Shown piece by piece: positions 25,153 to 34,112 of a DNA stretch of 64,000 bases. Every line of letters begins with the position of its first letter. Within the stretch, counting starts at the first letter, position 1. The stretch lies in contig NZ_LT629693.1 of NCBI RefSeq assembly GCF_900099825.1, positions 2,294,001 through 2,358,000 of the forward strand. Reading direction: 5' to 3'. The notes under the pieces are model-generated. The model searched no databases. It saw nothing but the letters and a program-made list of their open reading frames with translations, and was not told the origin of the DNA. Origin of the DNA: Bradyrhizobium ottawaense. GTDB taxonomy: Bacteria > Pseudomonadota > Alphaproteobacteria > Rhizobiales > Xanthobacteraceae. The position numbers were made by a program, and so were the translations under genes.

Positions 25153-25971
25153 TCAGTGCGTTGCCAGCCTGGAGGCCGGTACAGCGGGAATAGGCATCCG
25201 GCACGCCACGCCGCCATCGACCGGGAGCACGACGCCGGTGATGAAAGCGGCTTCCTGGGAGGCGAGAAAGGCAACAGCGGCCGCGACATCGTCGCTGGTC
25301 CCGATGCGCAGCAACTGCATCGCACGTATGGCGGCGCCTTGAATAGGATCAGCGGCGACGGCAGCCTGCCTTGGACCGCTGACAATGAACCCGAGAGAAA
25401 CGGCATTCGAGCGGATGCCGTCGCCAGCCAATTCGACCGCAAGCGAACGGGTAAGAGCTTCGACGGCAGCCTTCGACGCCGAATGCGCGGGCTTGTTTGC
25501 GATGCCTCGGCTGGCCACGGCCGTGGAAATATTGACGATAGCGCCGCCGCCCGCGGCACGTAGAAGGGGTACGGAATGTTTGCTGACCATCAGCGTAAGG
25601 GTGGCAGCACCGTTTAGAATTGTGTTCCACGAACTCACCTCGATGTCCTCAATCGCCTTGTCGTGCTCGGTGATGAAGGTCGTCGGGCCGGCGTTGTTTA
25701 CGAGAACGTCGAGCTTGCCGAACCGATCCCCGATCTGCCCGAGAACAGAGCGGATGTGGCAGTCGAGCTTCAGATCGCCTGCGACAAACAACACGTTGTC
25801 GTTTCCGATGCCGTTTTCTTCCGCGATGGCGGCGGCGGCCGCACGACCTTCGAGTTCGTTCCTGCCAGTGAGGACGACTGCGCAGCCCTCTGCTGCCAGG
25901 CGCTTGGCAATGGCAAGCCCGATGCCTCTACTCGAGCCGGTTACGAGTGCGACCTTTTTGTTAAATCTCAT
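25153..25971 (-). CDS. SDR-like protein with HxxxK instead of YxxxK
   Basis: About 272 residues. ALVTGSSRGIGLAIAKRL cofactor loop, DVLVNNAGPT, Ser in IVNISTAVASRG, and C-terminal ITGVVLPVDGG. The active-site stretch reads KPAHSASKAAVEALTRSLAV: the catalytic Tyr of Tyr-x-x-x-Lys is His, a change possible by one T to C transition. Classical SDRs need this Tyr for proton transfer, so activity is doubtful or altered. The start could be 25971 or 25983 (ATG both). It is divergent from no close partner; DoxX, VOC and HxlR genes lie upstream in the same direction or beyond. Confidence 0.85.
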   Translation of the reverse strand: MRFNKKVALVTGSSRGIGLAIAKRLAAEGCAVVLTGRNELEGRAAAAAIAEENGIGNDNVLFVAGDLKLDCHIRSVLGQIGDRFGKLDVLVNNAGPTTFITEHDKAIEDIEVSSWNTILNGAATLTLMVSKHSVPLLRAAGGGAIVNISTAVASRGIANKPAHSASKAAVEALTRSLAVELAGDGIRSNAVSLGFIVSGPRQAAVAADPIQGAAIRAMQLLRIGTSDDVAAAVAFLASQEAAFITGVVLPVDGGVACRMPIPAVPASRLATH

Positions 25972-26086
25972 TCTGCTTCTCATCCTGTTCCGATCGCATG
26001 TGGGTGCGGCATGCGATCATTCGGCGTTCACACGAGGGTCCGTTCGCACTTGGACTTTCGCCCCGAGGATTTATGAGTTCCCTTCC

Positions 26087-26491
26087 TCAGCGGAAATGCC
26101 GAGCTTGTAGAGCACCCCGGGCCGCCCAAGCCACCCATCCACTGAGTGTCGCAAGCACCAAAGTGTGTACGACATCACCGTGCATGATGAAGAGCTGAAC
26201 GAAAAATGCACCGACGGAAACACCGAGTAGAATAAGCGCCCCCAATCCGGAGGTGAGCGGCCATAACAAGAGCAGCGCTCCGCCGATTTCGATGGCGCCT
26301 GTGAAGTATCTGAACCACGGGCCGAGACCGATCTGGACAAAGCCGTCGACCAACTGCTGGACGCCGAGGATCTTCGAGGTACCGGTCGCCGCGAAGATTA
26401 GCACCAGAGCGATTTTGGCCGCCCATAGCGCGATACGGCCAAGCTTGCCTGGGCGCGGCATCACTTTTTCATTGGCAAGACTATTTGTCAC
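26087..26491 (-). CDS. DoxX family membrane protein
   Basis: 134 residues with four predicted membrane helices. The family signature GTSKILGVQQLVDGFVQIGL lies after the first helix. GTG start at 26491 with AAGGAG six bases upstream. DoxX proteins occur in quinone-linked or thiosulfate-related membrane complexes and often beside aromatic-degradation genes; the exact role is open. It is the next gene downstream of the VOC dioxygenase-like gene, probably under the same HxlR control. Confidence 0.85.
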   Translation of the reverse strand: MTNSLANEKVMPRPGKLGRIALWAAKIALVLIFAATGTSKILGVQQLVDGFVQIGLGPWFRYFTGAIEIGGALLLLWPLTSGLGALILLGVSVGAFFVQLFIMHGDVVHTLVLATLSGWVAWAARGALQARHFR

Positions 26492-26548
26492 GATGTTCTC
26501 CTTAGAGGTTAGCGGTGGGGGGGTGCCTACTGCATGACGGGGTGTTGG

Positions 26549-27169
26549 CTAAAGCAGCACTCTCAAATCGTACGGCTTCGCCGGCGCGAACTCGCCCTGC
26601 CACGCGCGCTGATGGATGTCCCAGGGAGAACTTCCCGCTTCCCGCGCTGCAACCAGCTTGTCGGGATCGATTTGCACTCCAAGCGGCTTGCGCGCGAAGT
26701 CCGGCGAATTCTGGATGTGCTCAATCGACGTCCAGCTATCTCCGTAGTTATCGACATTGAGCTCAATGCTGTTTCCATCAGGATCGTTGTAGTAAAATGC
26801 GGTCTGCGATCCTTCATCCACCGGCAAAACAGGAACAATCCCGAGCTTCTTCAGCCTGGCGTAAGTCCCAAGGAGATCATCGAGCGTTCGATACTCGAAT
26901 GCGACGTGCTGAAGGCGATGATGTTTGGAGCGCTCCGGGTCGCGTGCCAGCCCGGGAAATTCGACGAACGCGACGCGGTGATTGGCCTCGTCGTTGCTCA
27001 TCCATGTGGCCTTGGGCTTCACGCCCTCTTTTGCGCCCGTCGGATTGTCGGAATGATAAATCAGGCGCATTCCGAGAACGGCCTTGTACCATTCGATCAT
27101 CGGCTGAGCGTTGCCCGTGGTCAGCCCTATATGTTGCAGTCTCGGATGAGCGATGAATTCGGTGTTCAT
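26549..27169 (-). CDS. VOC-fold, ring-cleavage dioxygenase-like protein
   Basis: 206 residues with two beta-alpha-beta-beta-beta modules. Candidate metal ligands are His in RLQHIGLTTG, His in HRLQHVAFEYR and Glu in DPDGNSIELNVDNYG. This is the His-His-Glu pattern of type I extradiol dioxygenases and glyoxalases. The C-terminal extension contains WDIHQRAWQGEFAPAKPYDL. Probably acts on a catechol-like or other small substrate. It is divergent from the HxlR regulator at 27259, with repeated CAAGTA boxes between them. Confidence 0.85.
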   Translation of the reverse strand: MNTEFIAHPRLQHIGLTTGNAQPMIEWYKAVLGMRLIYHSDNPTGAKEGVKPKATWMSNDEANHRVAFVEFPGLARDPERSKHHRLQHVAFEYRTLDDLLGTYARLKKLGIVPVLPVDEGSQTAFYYNDPDGNSIELNVDNYGDSWTSIEHIQNSPDFARKPLGVQIDPDKLVAAREAGSSPWDIHQRAWQGEFAPAKPYDLRVLL

Positions 27170-27225
27170 TTGCTTCCATTCGTAGTTGGGTAATAGCCAT
27201 GATCAATCTGTCAGCTATGATGAAT

Positions 27226-27260
27226 CCTTACAAGTAGGATGACTTTCTGCTTGCAAGTAT
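27226..27260. promoter_or_regulatory. HxlR operator-like repeats
   Basis: CCTTACAAGTAGG (27226-27238), a near palindrome, and CTTGCAAGTAT (27250-27260), 23 bases apart, share the box CAAGTA. They sit immediately before the HxlR start and within the divergent VOC promoter region. Confidence 0.5.
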
Positions 27261-27630
27261 GGAAAAGGATACCATGACGATTGCCGATCTGGCCGACGCC
27301 ACCGTTGTGCGCGCAGAAATGCGCCGGGCGATCGGCGCAATCACGGGCAAATGGAAGCTGGAGATACTTTGGCTTCTGAATCGGCGAACGCATCGCTTCG
27401 GAGAGCTGCGCTCGATACCGGGCATCACGCAGCACATTCTGACGGCGCAACTCAGAGAACTGGAGGCCGACGGGCTGATCTCACGAAAGGTTTTCGCGGA
27501 GGTGCCGCCTCGGGTGGAATATTCCATCACACCGGCTGCTAGAGCCTTAAAGCCGGTAATGGATGCGCTGTTTTCGTGGTGGGAAGAATTTGGCCCCTCC
27601 CCGGAAGGTGCGGCCCATGGAGATCGATAG
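27259..27630 (+). CDS. HxlR-family regulator (copy 1)
   Basis: 123 residues. Winged helix typical of HxlR: ITGKWKLEILWLLNRRTHRF, GITQHILTAQLRELEADGLI and EVPPRVEYSITPAARALKPV. HxlR regulators respond to aldehydes, quinones or redox stress. ATG at 27259 aligns with the start of copy 2; ATG at 27274 has the better ribosome-binding site (AAGGA) and is an alternative. Divergent from the VOC gene. Confidence 0.9.
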   Translation: MEKDTMTIADLADATVVRAEMRRAIGAITGKWKLEILWLLNRRTHRFGELRSIPGITQHILTAQLRELEADGLISRKVFAEVPPRVEYSITPAARALKPVMDALFSWWEEFGPSPEGAAHGDR

Positions 27631-27656
27631 TTCGGCCCGCCGTGGGATCTCGCATC

Positions 27657-27842
27657 TTACTTCTTCCACGCAGCCTGCCGGGACGCAGCCGCAGCGGCAA
27701 AAATTCCCTGCTCGTAATCAATGAATGAGCGCACCAGGGCACGGTAGGTTGTTTCGGCTATTTTTGGCGAGAGTAGTGGCATGCCCTTCGCAATGAGTTG
27801 CGGGGGACGTAGGCGATCCGGACGCATTGCAGGAACGCGCAA
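27657..27842 (-). pseudogene. Unidentified short minus-strand ORF, likely gene tail
   Basis: About 61 codons containing LIAKGMPLLSPKIAETTYRA then LVRSFIDYEQGIFAAAA. The composition is protein-like, with a helical end, but I cannot place the family. No clear ribosome-binding site or long upstream frame exists. It looks like the 3' end of a lost gene. Confidence 0.3.
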
Positions 27843-28080
27843 TTGCCAAGGACAGGCGCCTCCTCCCTTGTGCGGGCCACGCCGCGAAAGCGGCGGAGCC
27901 TCCTCCTCTATCGGCCGATCGATGACGGTCTCCGACCGCCCGACTGTCCTGCCTAACGCTTGGCGGCGGCGAGCAGCCGAGGCCTCCAGTGCCGCTGCGG
28001 CCAGATGCTGCTTTTCCTAATGGCCGATCGGGCAACATCTGAATTTCTCTCGCTTGGCGGTAGGCAATAGAGGGTTTCTC

Positions 28081-28108
28081 ATCTAAGTAGGATATCGACA
28101 AGTAAGAT
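28081..28108. promoter_or_regulatory. HxlR operator-like repeat before copy 2
   Basis: ATCTAAGTAGGAT (28081-28093) and GACAAGTAAGAT (28097-28108) share the AAGTA box with the site at 27226 and are located just upstream of the second HxlR gene, which suggests cross- or autoregulation by the paralogues. Confidence 0.45.
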
Positions 28109-28126
28109 TGTTATTTGGATGTTAGT

Positions 28127-28525
28127 ATGAAAAAAGTGACTATTGACCCGAAGTCCGTCGTCGACCCGGTCGCTCTGCGCGCGGAAATGCGCGACGCGCT
28201 TGCGACGATCACTGGTAAATGGAAGTTGGAAATTCTTTGGCAGCTCAATCAGCGCGTACTTCGTTTCGGAGAGCTAAGGCGCGCGGTCCCGGGCATCACT
28301 CAGCATATGCTGACGGCGCAGCTTCGCGAACTGGAGTCCGATGGACTCTTACGCCGTACAATCTTTGCCGAAGTGCCGCCTCGAGTTGAGTATGCGATCA
28401 CCCCGGCCGCCCAGGAGCTTAAACCCGTTATCGACGCACTCTTCACCTGGTGGCGCAATCACGGCGTTCTCGCATTGGGTCGGAAGAATCGCAGGAAGCA
28501 ACCGGAGAAGACCCGCAGCGTCTGA
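28127..28525 (+). CDS. HxlR-family regulator (copy 2)
   Basis: 132 residues, highly similar to copy 1 in the winged helix (ITGKWKLEILWQLNQRVLRF, EVPPRVEYAITPAAQELKPV), with a basic C-terminal tail (GRKNRRKQPEKTRSV). ATG at 28127 has no strong ribosome-binding site, like copy 1. The 28.1 kb copy has lost any adjacent target gene on its upstream side; only a remnant ORF lies there. Confidence 0.9.
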   Translation: MKKVTIDPKSVVDPVALRAEMRDALATITGKWKLEILWQLNQRVLRFGELRRAVPGITQHMLTAQLRELESDGLLRRTIFAEVPPRVEYAITPAAQELKPVIDALFTWWRNHGVLALGRKNRRKQPEKTRSV

Positions 28526-28601
28526 CGGAGCCGTGGTTGGCCAATTATCGTCGCTCCATGTCAGTGAGCCAACAACGGCTTTATTGCAGCTCCGTTGACC
28601 A

Positions 28602-28919
28602 TCAGAGTCCGCAGCCATGGGCGGCGATAAATTCATCGAATAATTCTATTTCCCGATCAAGGGCAAGGAGGACACGTTGACGGACCATGCTATCTCCGAA
28701 TGTCGCGGCGTCCCGTCGAGCGGTTACCGCCTCAACGAACTGCTTGACGTATGAGAGACAGCTTTCGCTTTTATCGGTCGGTTGCATGAACAGTGCCTGC
28801 GCCCCTCGAAAGTGCGCTGACGCGACCGGCATCTTCCGATCACATTGCGATGCTTCAAGCGTCGACGAAATTGACAGAAATACGACGAGAAAGAGAACAA
28901 GCTTTGTTGCCTGGCGCAT
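28602..28919 (-). CDS. Small secreted hypothetical protein
   Basis: 105 residues. N-terminal signal peptide MRQATKLVLFLVVFLSISST, cut probably after LEA. The mature part of about 80 residues has three Cys (SQCDRK, SESCLSY and the final HGCGL) and a helical body (VKQFVEAVTARRDA). No family recognised. Periplasmic location is inferred. Confidence 0.65.
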   Translation of the reverse strand: MRQATKLVLFLVVFLSISSTLEASQCDRKMPVASAHFRGAQALFMQPTDKSESCLSYVKQFVEAVTARRDAATFGDSMVRQRVLLALDREIELFDEFIAAHGCGL

Positions 28920-28984
28920 AGGCCGAGACCCTTGGCGAAATCGCCCCTCCCTCGCAGCTTGAGCTTTGCTTGCACCGAGAAGCG

Positions 28985-29098
28985 GCTTTCGCAGCCAATA
29001 CGGCGTTTGACCTGAAACCTGTCATCGACGCCATCTTTGCTTGGGGGAGCAAGTATGGAGAAGCTGCGTCGAACCTAACCAAAAGCAACTCCAAGTGA
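28985..29098 (+). pseudogene. C-terminal stub of a third HxlR gene
   Basis: The frame ending at TGA 29096-29098 reads AFDLKPVIDAIFAWGSKYGE, equivalent to ALKPVMDALFSWWEEFG and ELKPVIDALFTWWRNHG of the two intact paralogues. The winged helix is absent and the sequence upstream belongs to the divergent secreted-protein gene region, so this is a decayed third copy. Confidence 0.6.
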
Positions 29099-29361
29099 TC
29101 GGGTGGTTCGTGGCATCGCATGTCCGCCCGCGTGAGAACGAGTTAAGTTTATAGCGACAGAAATGGCCCGCGCTGTTTGACAAGCTCGGGCCATTTCGCA
29201 TGTTGGCACAGTTCGGCGGACTAATGTTCTTCAGAGATTACTCGGTCTCGATCTTCAGTTACACGTTTCAGAACGGGCGTTTCTACGCTCGCTGCATCCG
29301 CTCGGGCAGAATCTGAAATGTCAGACAATAATTTTGCAGCAGGCTATATGGCGATACTCCC

Positions 29362-31368
29362 TCAAAATTCGGCGTGCGCGCGCGCCGAGAGTACCGAGAC
29401 CGGTCCCCGATCGGCGTTGTAGGAGGGGTTGGCGATGAACTGATAGTCGAACGTCAGCGTGCTCCATCTGTTGAGGTTATAGGCATAATATGCCTCGAGG
29501 ATTTTCTCTTCGCGGTAGTTCAGTTGGCCATCACCGATCAGCAAACCGATGCCGCCGGCAGCGAGGAAATCGCGATGCGCGCTAGAGAGACCGTTGATCG
29601 CCCCTCCAATTCCGATTGTGTCATTCGTCCGCCCCCAGGAGCTGCCCTTGATCGAGATGCCGCCCGACACGCTACGGTCGATGTCGGTGAACGACAGGAT
29701 CTCGGTCTGGCCATCGTTCCAGCTGGCGCGGGCGAAGATGCCGACGTCTTGGGTGATTGCTTGCTCCATGTTTGCGTAGAAACCATATTTGGGCAGGGTA
29801 TGACGGATGCCCGCCGTTGTGGCATTGATGTCGAGCGAAGGATCGGCGGCCACGATTGCCAGCGCATCGCGATAGCTGGCGGTGTTGCCTTGGTTTCCAA
29901 AGACCCCGAGCCGAAGTTTACCGGGTTGATCTTGGATCGCGTAGCGTTCCTCCAGCTCAACGACCGCGCCACCGCCCCTGGAAGTCAGGACATCGCTGTT
30001 GGGTGCTGACGGAACCTGGAACAGGCCCGCCCGCACCGCCCATTCCTTCCGATTGAGCTCGACCACTGCGCCGCGCGTGAATCCCGGCAGATCGGCAGGA
30101 AAGTCATAGGCGCCGGACGACCAGATAGCCCAGTTCATGAAATCCGCGCGCGGATCCTTGGCATAAGAATTACCGTCGAAAAAGTCGCCAATGGCAAATC
30201 GCCCGACCGTCAACGTGACGCGGTCGATGTCGCGTTTTCCAGCGAGTTGAAGCGGGCCGTCCGCAACCTCTTCCTGCTCGCCGCCCAGGCCGAATGTCTG
30301 GCGGATCAAATAGCGTTGCGGGCGGAGCTTCGGAAAATCCGTGCCCCCCTTTTGGGCTTCACCATTCGAAAAGCCCGCCAGCCCGAGCGTAGTGTTCAAG
30401 CCGAAGCCCTGCGCAAGTTCCGGATTGAAGTAGAGCTCGCCGCCCTCCCACAACCGCCATCCGAGAAACGCATCCGCCGTTAACGTCTCTCGACCTTGTC
30501 CGCCTCCCGGAAGGCTGTTGGCGCCCTCATAGGGCGAGCGGATGCGCGGATACCCTTGTGTAATGAGCGTGGTTTGCCCGTGAACATTCCAATCGGGCGA
30601 TTCCGGTATTTGCATCGCATTGACAGGGGACGTGGCGGATGGCGCCCAGAGCGGTGTTTCCCCGAGCTTATAGTTCAGCCCGACCTTGATGACGTGAATC
30701 TTTGGATCGACGTTGAGGCCCGGAAGCATTGCATCGCCGAGACCATAGGTCCTGCGCGCCAGGTCGATATAGTCGTATTCGACCTTTGCGGTCCAATTGC
30801 CGCCAACGGCCTTTTCGATGCCGAGGCCGGCTGTCCAGCCGACGTGTGGAAGAAACTGTGACGACAGGGGTGTGACGCCGTCACTCGCGTTGATGTTGAC
30901 CCTGCTTTGACCCCACGCCAATCCGCCGGTTACATAGGGTAGCATCGTCCCGAATGCATAGCCGATCCGACCCCGCGCCGTCGCTGCGTATTCCAGCGTG
31001 GAATTGAAGGGCGCCGGGTCAAGCTTCGGAAGATCACGTGGACTTGTGAATAGCGCATCCAACTCTAGGCCGAGCACCACGCGATTTGGCAGCTGAAGGT
31101 TATAGCCCGCCTGAAGCCCGCCGATCAGGCCCGTGAGGCTGTGGGGAAAAAATACCGCCTGTTCAGGAACGGAATTGGTGCCGGGACCACCAAGGTCGCC
31201 TTGGCCGTAGCCGACCTGCCCTCCGACGTAAAACCCTGTCCAATCGTAGATCGCTGCGCGAACCGGCGCCTTGGTAGGTAAGGTCGTCGGCAAATCGCCC
31301 GCGGCCGCGACAGAACACGTCGCAAGAATAGCCGACGTAGTGCTTCCAATTATGCAAATCCGCTTCAT
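29362..31368 (-). CDS. Outer-membrane porin: RopB/Omp31-like barrel fused to OprB-type carbohydrate porin
   Basis: About 668 residues. Signal peptide (MKRICIIGSTTSAILATCSV, AAA). Residues about 40-245 form an Omp25/RopB-like eight-strand barrel (YDWTGFYVGGQVGYG; ends HVIKVGLNYKLG). The rest is an OprB-like 16-strand porin (TADAFLGWRLWEGGELYFNP; C-terminal SARAHAEF ending in Phe, as required for Bam insertion). ATG at 31368 is preferred over 31380 because of GGGGA. It is the last gene after MgtC in a metal-transport-like operon. Bradyrhizobium has a dedicated Mn2+ channel in the outer membrane, MnoP, so a metal-ion channel role is possible. Confidence 0.88.
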   Translation of the reverse strand: MKRICIIGSTTSAILATCSVAAAGDLPTTLPTKAPVRAAIYDWTGFYVGGQVGYGQGDLGGPGTNSVPEQAVFFPHSLTGLIGGLQAGYNLQLPNRVVLGLELDALFTSPRDLPKLDPAPFNSTLEYAATARGRIGYAFGTMLPYVTGGLAWGQSRVNINASDGVTPLSSQFLPHVGWTAGLGIEKAVGGNWTAKVEYDYIDLARRTYGLGDAMLPGLNVDPKIHVIKVGLNYKLGETPLWAPSATSPVNAMQIPESPDWNVHGQTTLITQGYPRIRSPYEGANSLPGGGQGRETLTADAFLGWRLWEGGELYFNPELAQGFGLNTTLGLAGFSNGEAQKGGTDFPKLRPQRYLIRQTFGLGGEQEEVADGPLQLAGKRDIDRVTLTVGRFAIGDFFDGNSYAKDPRADFMNWAIWSSGAYDFPADLPGFTRGAVVELNRKEWAVRAGLFQVPSAPNSDVLTSRGGGAVVELEERYAIQDQPGKLRLGVFGNQGNTASYRDALAIVAADPSLDINATTAGIRHTLPKYGFYANMEQAITQDVGIFARASWNDGQTEILSFTDIDRSVSGGISIKGSSWGRTNDTIGIGGAINGLSSAHRDFLAAGGIGLLIGDGQLNYREEKILEAYYAYNLNRWSTLTFDYQFIANPSYNADRGPVSVLSARAHAEF

Positions 31369-31406
31369 CACGTTCCCCATTACTCTGATCGTTTGTGTGG
31401 TGACTG

Positions 31407-32108
31407 CTATTCAATGATTGGTCCGACGCTCCAGCTCGCCGCCGAAACGGTTGCTTCAAGGCTGAGACGACCCACCACTTGCTCGAGCACGGCGTCGCTC
31501 TTCGAATGAGCCGAGAGCTGTGCGACGACTTCGACGCGCCCGCTCTCATCGAGGTCCGTGCTGTCGAGCCGCCGCAAACTGAGCTGACCATTGCTGGTGC
31601 TCTGCAACAGCAGCGCGCGGACATGCGCCTCTTCCGGATTACGACAGACGACACGTACGCGGTAATGAAAGTCGACTTCGGTCTGCGTAATCGGCTGCTG
31701 GTTGATGAGCCGAACCAACGGCCGCAACAGCAGGTTGACGAGAACAACAAAACTGGCCGCCAGCGCCGCATGCAGCGAATGCCCAGCGCCTGCGAGCATT
31801 CCCACTGCCGCCGAGCACCACAATGTGGCCGCGGTGTTCAGGCCGGTGACATGAAGTCCCTCGCGAAAGATGATTCCCGCACCCAGGAAGCCGATGCCCG
31901 AAACAACCTGAGCCGCTACGCGCGTGGGACTTCCTTCATCGGGAAACAAGCCTGCGAACATCACAAAGCTTGCGGCACCGATTGCGACTAGCGTGTTGGT
32001 TCGCAAGCCCGCCATTCGTTGACGCCATTGGCGTTCGAACCCGATGCTCGCGCCCAGCAACGTCGCCGTGGCGAGGCCGACAGCCGCCTGATCAATCGAT
32101 GCGTTCAC
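31407..32108 (-). CDS. MgtC/SapB family membrane protein
   Basis: 233 residues. Four to five membrane helices in the first 135 residues with the MgtC motifs ATLLGASIGFERQWRQRMAG, LRTNTLVAIGAASFVM and VSGIGFLGAGIIFREG. A C-terminal ACT-like soluble domain follows. MgtC proteins help growth under low Mg2+ and modulate membrane transport or F-ATPase. GTG at 32108 overlaps the end of the small ORF upstream, indicating coupling with the NRAMP-like transporter. Confidence 0.92.
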   Translation of the reverse strand: MNASIDQAAVGLATATLLGASIGFERQWRQRMAGLRTNTLVAIGAASFVMFAGLFPDEGSPTRVAAQVVSGIGFLGAGIIFREGLHVTGLNTAATLWCSAAVGMLAGAGHSLHAALAASFVVLVNLLLRPLVRLINQQPITQTEVDFHYRVRVVCRNPEEAHVRALLLQSTSNGQLSLRRLDSTDLDESGRVEVVAQLSAHSKSDAVLEQVVGRLSLEATVSAASWSVGPIIE

Positions 32109-32337
32109 TGTGAAAACCCTTCTCGACTTCTTGCCGCTTTCGCCAGCGGCGGCCCAGAGCCAGCAATGCCCCGGCCCGCTCCAGCAATCGCGTCGCTGAC
32201 AACACGGTCCGAAGATCGCTGCTTGAGATCCTGCGCTGCCGGTGCAGCATCATCGCGTAGCGCAAGATACTGCTTGCCAACCGGAACAATCCGATGGCTC
32301 CCCATCGTCGCGCACTTGCGACGGCAGCCCTGATCAA
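32092..32337 (-). CDS. Small basic protein coupled between the NRAMP-like and MgtC genes
   Basis: About 81 codons filling exactly the gap between the transporter and MgtC. TTG start at 32337 overlaps the transporter stop (TTGA). The stop at 32092 lies 17 bases inside MgtC. The product (LFRLASSILRYAMMLHRQRR, LLERAGALLALGRRWRKRQE) is Arg-rich, amphipathic and has no known domain. An internal ATG pair could be the real start. Reading frame, tight overlaps and composition favour a real gene. Confidence 0.5.
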   Translation of the reverse strand: MIRAAVASARRWGAIGLFRLASSILRYAMMLHRQRRISSSDLRTVLSATRLLERAGALLALGRRWRKRQEVEKGFHSERID

Positions 32338-34025
32338 GCTCCACCCGTCGCGAGTTGGAAAATGCGAAGCAGGACAAGGCCACCGGCGGCGATAAGGTAG
32401 CCGCGCAACACGATCATCCAGATCCGGGATGCAAGAGAAAGGCGTGCTGGCGGCAGCTGGTCGAGAGGTGGCATGCGCCAATTGTCATCGGCGACGTGCG
32501 CTGCCCTGGATATCGACCCGATGTTTCCAGTCTCGAGTTTCCTCGAGCGGCGCTGCGCAAACGCGACACCCAGAGCGGCCAGAAGCCCGACGACACTGCC
32601 CCCGATGAGGATGCTCAAGATGATGGTGTCGGAAATTCCGGGAAAGACGACCGATCCGGTGAGGATAACCGAGAGCATCACCAGCACCGCAACGACGGCA
32701 CCGGTGAACAGATTGAGCCTGCGCGAATTGACCCACGGACCGAGCACCGGCCTGTCGTTACAAAGGAGCAAGAGAAACACGGTGGCGCCTGGGAGCAATA
32801 CACCGGCGAGCGTTTGAACAGCGCTCGTCAGCAGCCCAAGCTGGACGCCGGGGGTGAGGACGAGCACGGCGGCGAGAACGATGAGACCGCAATAGATGGC
32901 ATAGAATCCCTTCGCGTCGGTCGGCTTGCGGTGCAGTGAATGCCGCCACGAGAATACATCGCCGAGAGCATAGGCGGTGGACAGCGACACGGCGGATGCA
33001 CCGATGATGCAGGCATCGAGCAGCGCCAGCGCGAAGAATACCGCGGGAGCTTTCCCGAAATACTTCTCCATGCCGGCGGAAACTGCGCCTGCGTCGACGA
33101 AATTCCCGAACTCGGGGTTGCCGGCAAACGTCTGAGCAGTGAACGCCATGATCGCCATTGCGCCCGCGATCACGATCGCGATGCCGATCATGAGATCGAC
33201 GCGCTCATACTTGATGAAACGCGGCGTGATCCTTTTGTCGACGACATAGCTCTGTTGGAAGAACAGCTGCCAGGGCGCAACTGTGGTGCCGACGATCGCA
33301 ATGATCAGCAGCATCACTTCGTTCAGTGCCGCCCCCTGCGGCATCTTCGGCACCATCATGTCCTGGATCATCTGACCCGCCGGCGGATGGATGAAAAGGA
33401 GCACTGGAAAGACCAGGAAACTTCCCAGGACGAGCATCAGCGCGAAACGCTCGAAACGCCGGAAGTCACCTGTGCTTGCCGCGAGCATAACAAGTGCAGC
33501 GGCTGCCAAGACGCCCCAGAGCTTTGGCAGTCCGAGATAGTCGAGCGCCAGCGTGATGCCGATGAACTCGGTGACAATCGTCAGTGCGTTGAGAATAAAC
33601 AGATCGATGACGCTGAACGCGCCCCAAAACCTGCCAAACCGCTCAAAGATGAGTCGGGCATGGCCGACTCCGGTGACTGCGCCAAGGCGGAGCACCATCT
33701 CCTGATTGACGTACAGAACCGGGATCAGCAGCACCAGCGTCCACAGCAGCGTCGTGCCGTAATTTTGACCCGCCTGAGTGTAGGTACCGAAAGCGCCGGC
33801 GTCATTGTCGCCCACCATGACGATGAGCCCCGGTCCCAGAATGGCGAGCAGGGTCTTTAGCCGTGCGCCCAAAGTCGATCTCGGCGCGAAATCGTCTTCT
33901 GCAATGGTGCCAAGGGCGCCATGGATGTCGCCGAGATGGGCTTTGTCCAGCACGGCGGTCTGGATTGTTGGTGCGCCAACGTGGTCGCCAATTGTCTGGG
34001 GACTCAATTCATTCACGACAGTCAT
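32334..34025 (-). CDS. Divergent NRAMP-superfamily divalent metal transporter
   Basis: About 563 residues with 11-12 membrane helices and a soluble N-terminal leader of about 60 residues. In TM1 the canonical DPGN is DAGA (VGDNDAGAFGTYTQAG). In TM6 the canonical MPHN is APWQ (GTTVAPWQLFFQQS). The Met that favours Mn2+/Fe2+ is therefore Ala, as described for NRAMP-related magnesium transporters (NRMT). With MgtC downstream, Mg2+ (possibly Mn2+) uptake is more likely than iron. ATG at 34025 with AGGA upstream is preferred to 34079. It is in one run with hisE-like, small ORF, mgtC and porin genes. Confidence 0.88.
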   Translation of the reverse strand: MTVVNELSPQTIGDHVGAPTIQTAVLDKAHLGDIHGALGTIAEDDFAPRSTLGARLKTLLAILGPGLIVMVGDNDAGAFGTYTQAGQNYGTTLLWTLVLLIPVLYVNQEMVLRLGAVTGVGHARLIFERFGRFWGAFSVIDLFILNALTIVTEFIGITLALDYLGLPKLWGVLAAAALVMLAASTGDFRRFERFALMLVLGSFLVFPVLLFIHPPAGQMIQDMMVPKMPQGAALNEVMLLIIAIVGTTVAPWQLFFQQSYVVDKRITPRFIKYERVDLMIGIAIVIAGAMAIMAFTAQTFAGNPEFGNFVDAGAVSAGMEKYFGKAPAVFFALALLDACIIGASAVSLSTAYALGDVFSWRHSLHRKPTDAKGFYAIYCGLIVLAAVLVLTPGVQLGLLTSAVQTLAGVLLPGATVFLLLLCNDRPVLGPWVNSRRLNLFTGAVVAVLVMLSVILTGSVVFPGISDTIILSILIGGSVVGLLAALGVAFAQRRSRKLETGNIGSISRAAHVADDNWRMPPLDQLPPARLSLASRIWMIVLRGYLIAAGGLVLLRIFQLATGGA

Positions 34026-34112
34026 AATCTGTTCCTGTTCAGTCTTGGCCGGTGGCCTGATGTTTCGAGTTTTAGGCAAGGATGCGATCGCGCTCTTTCA
34101 CGCCGCCGAGCG

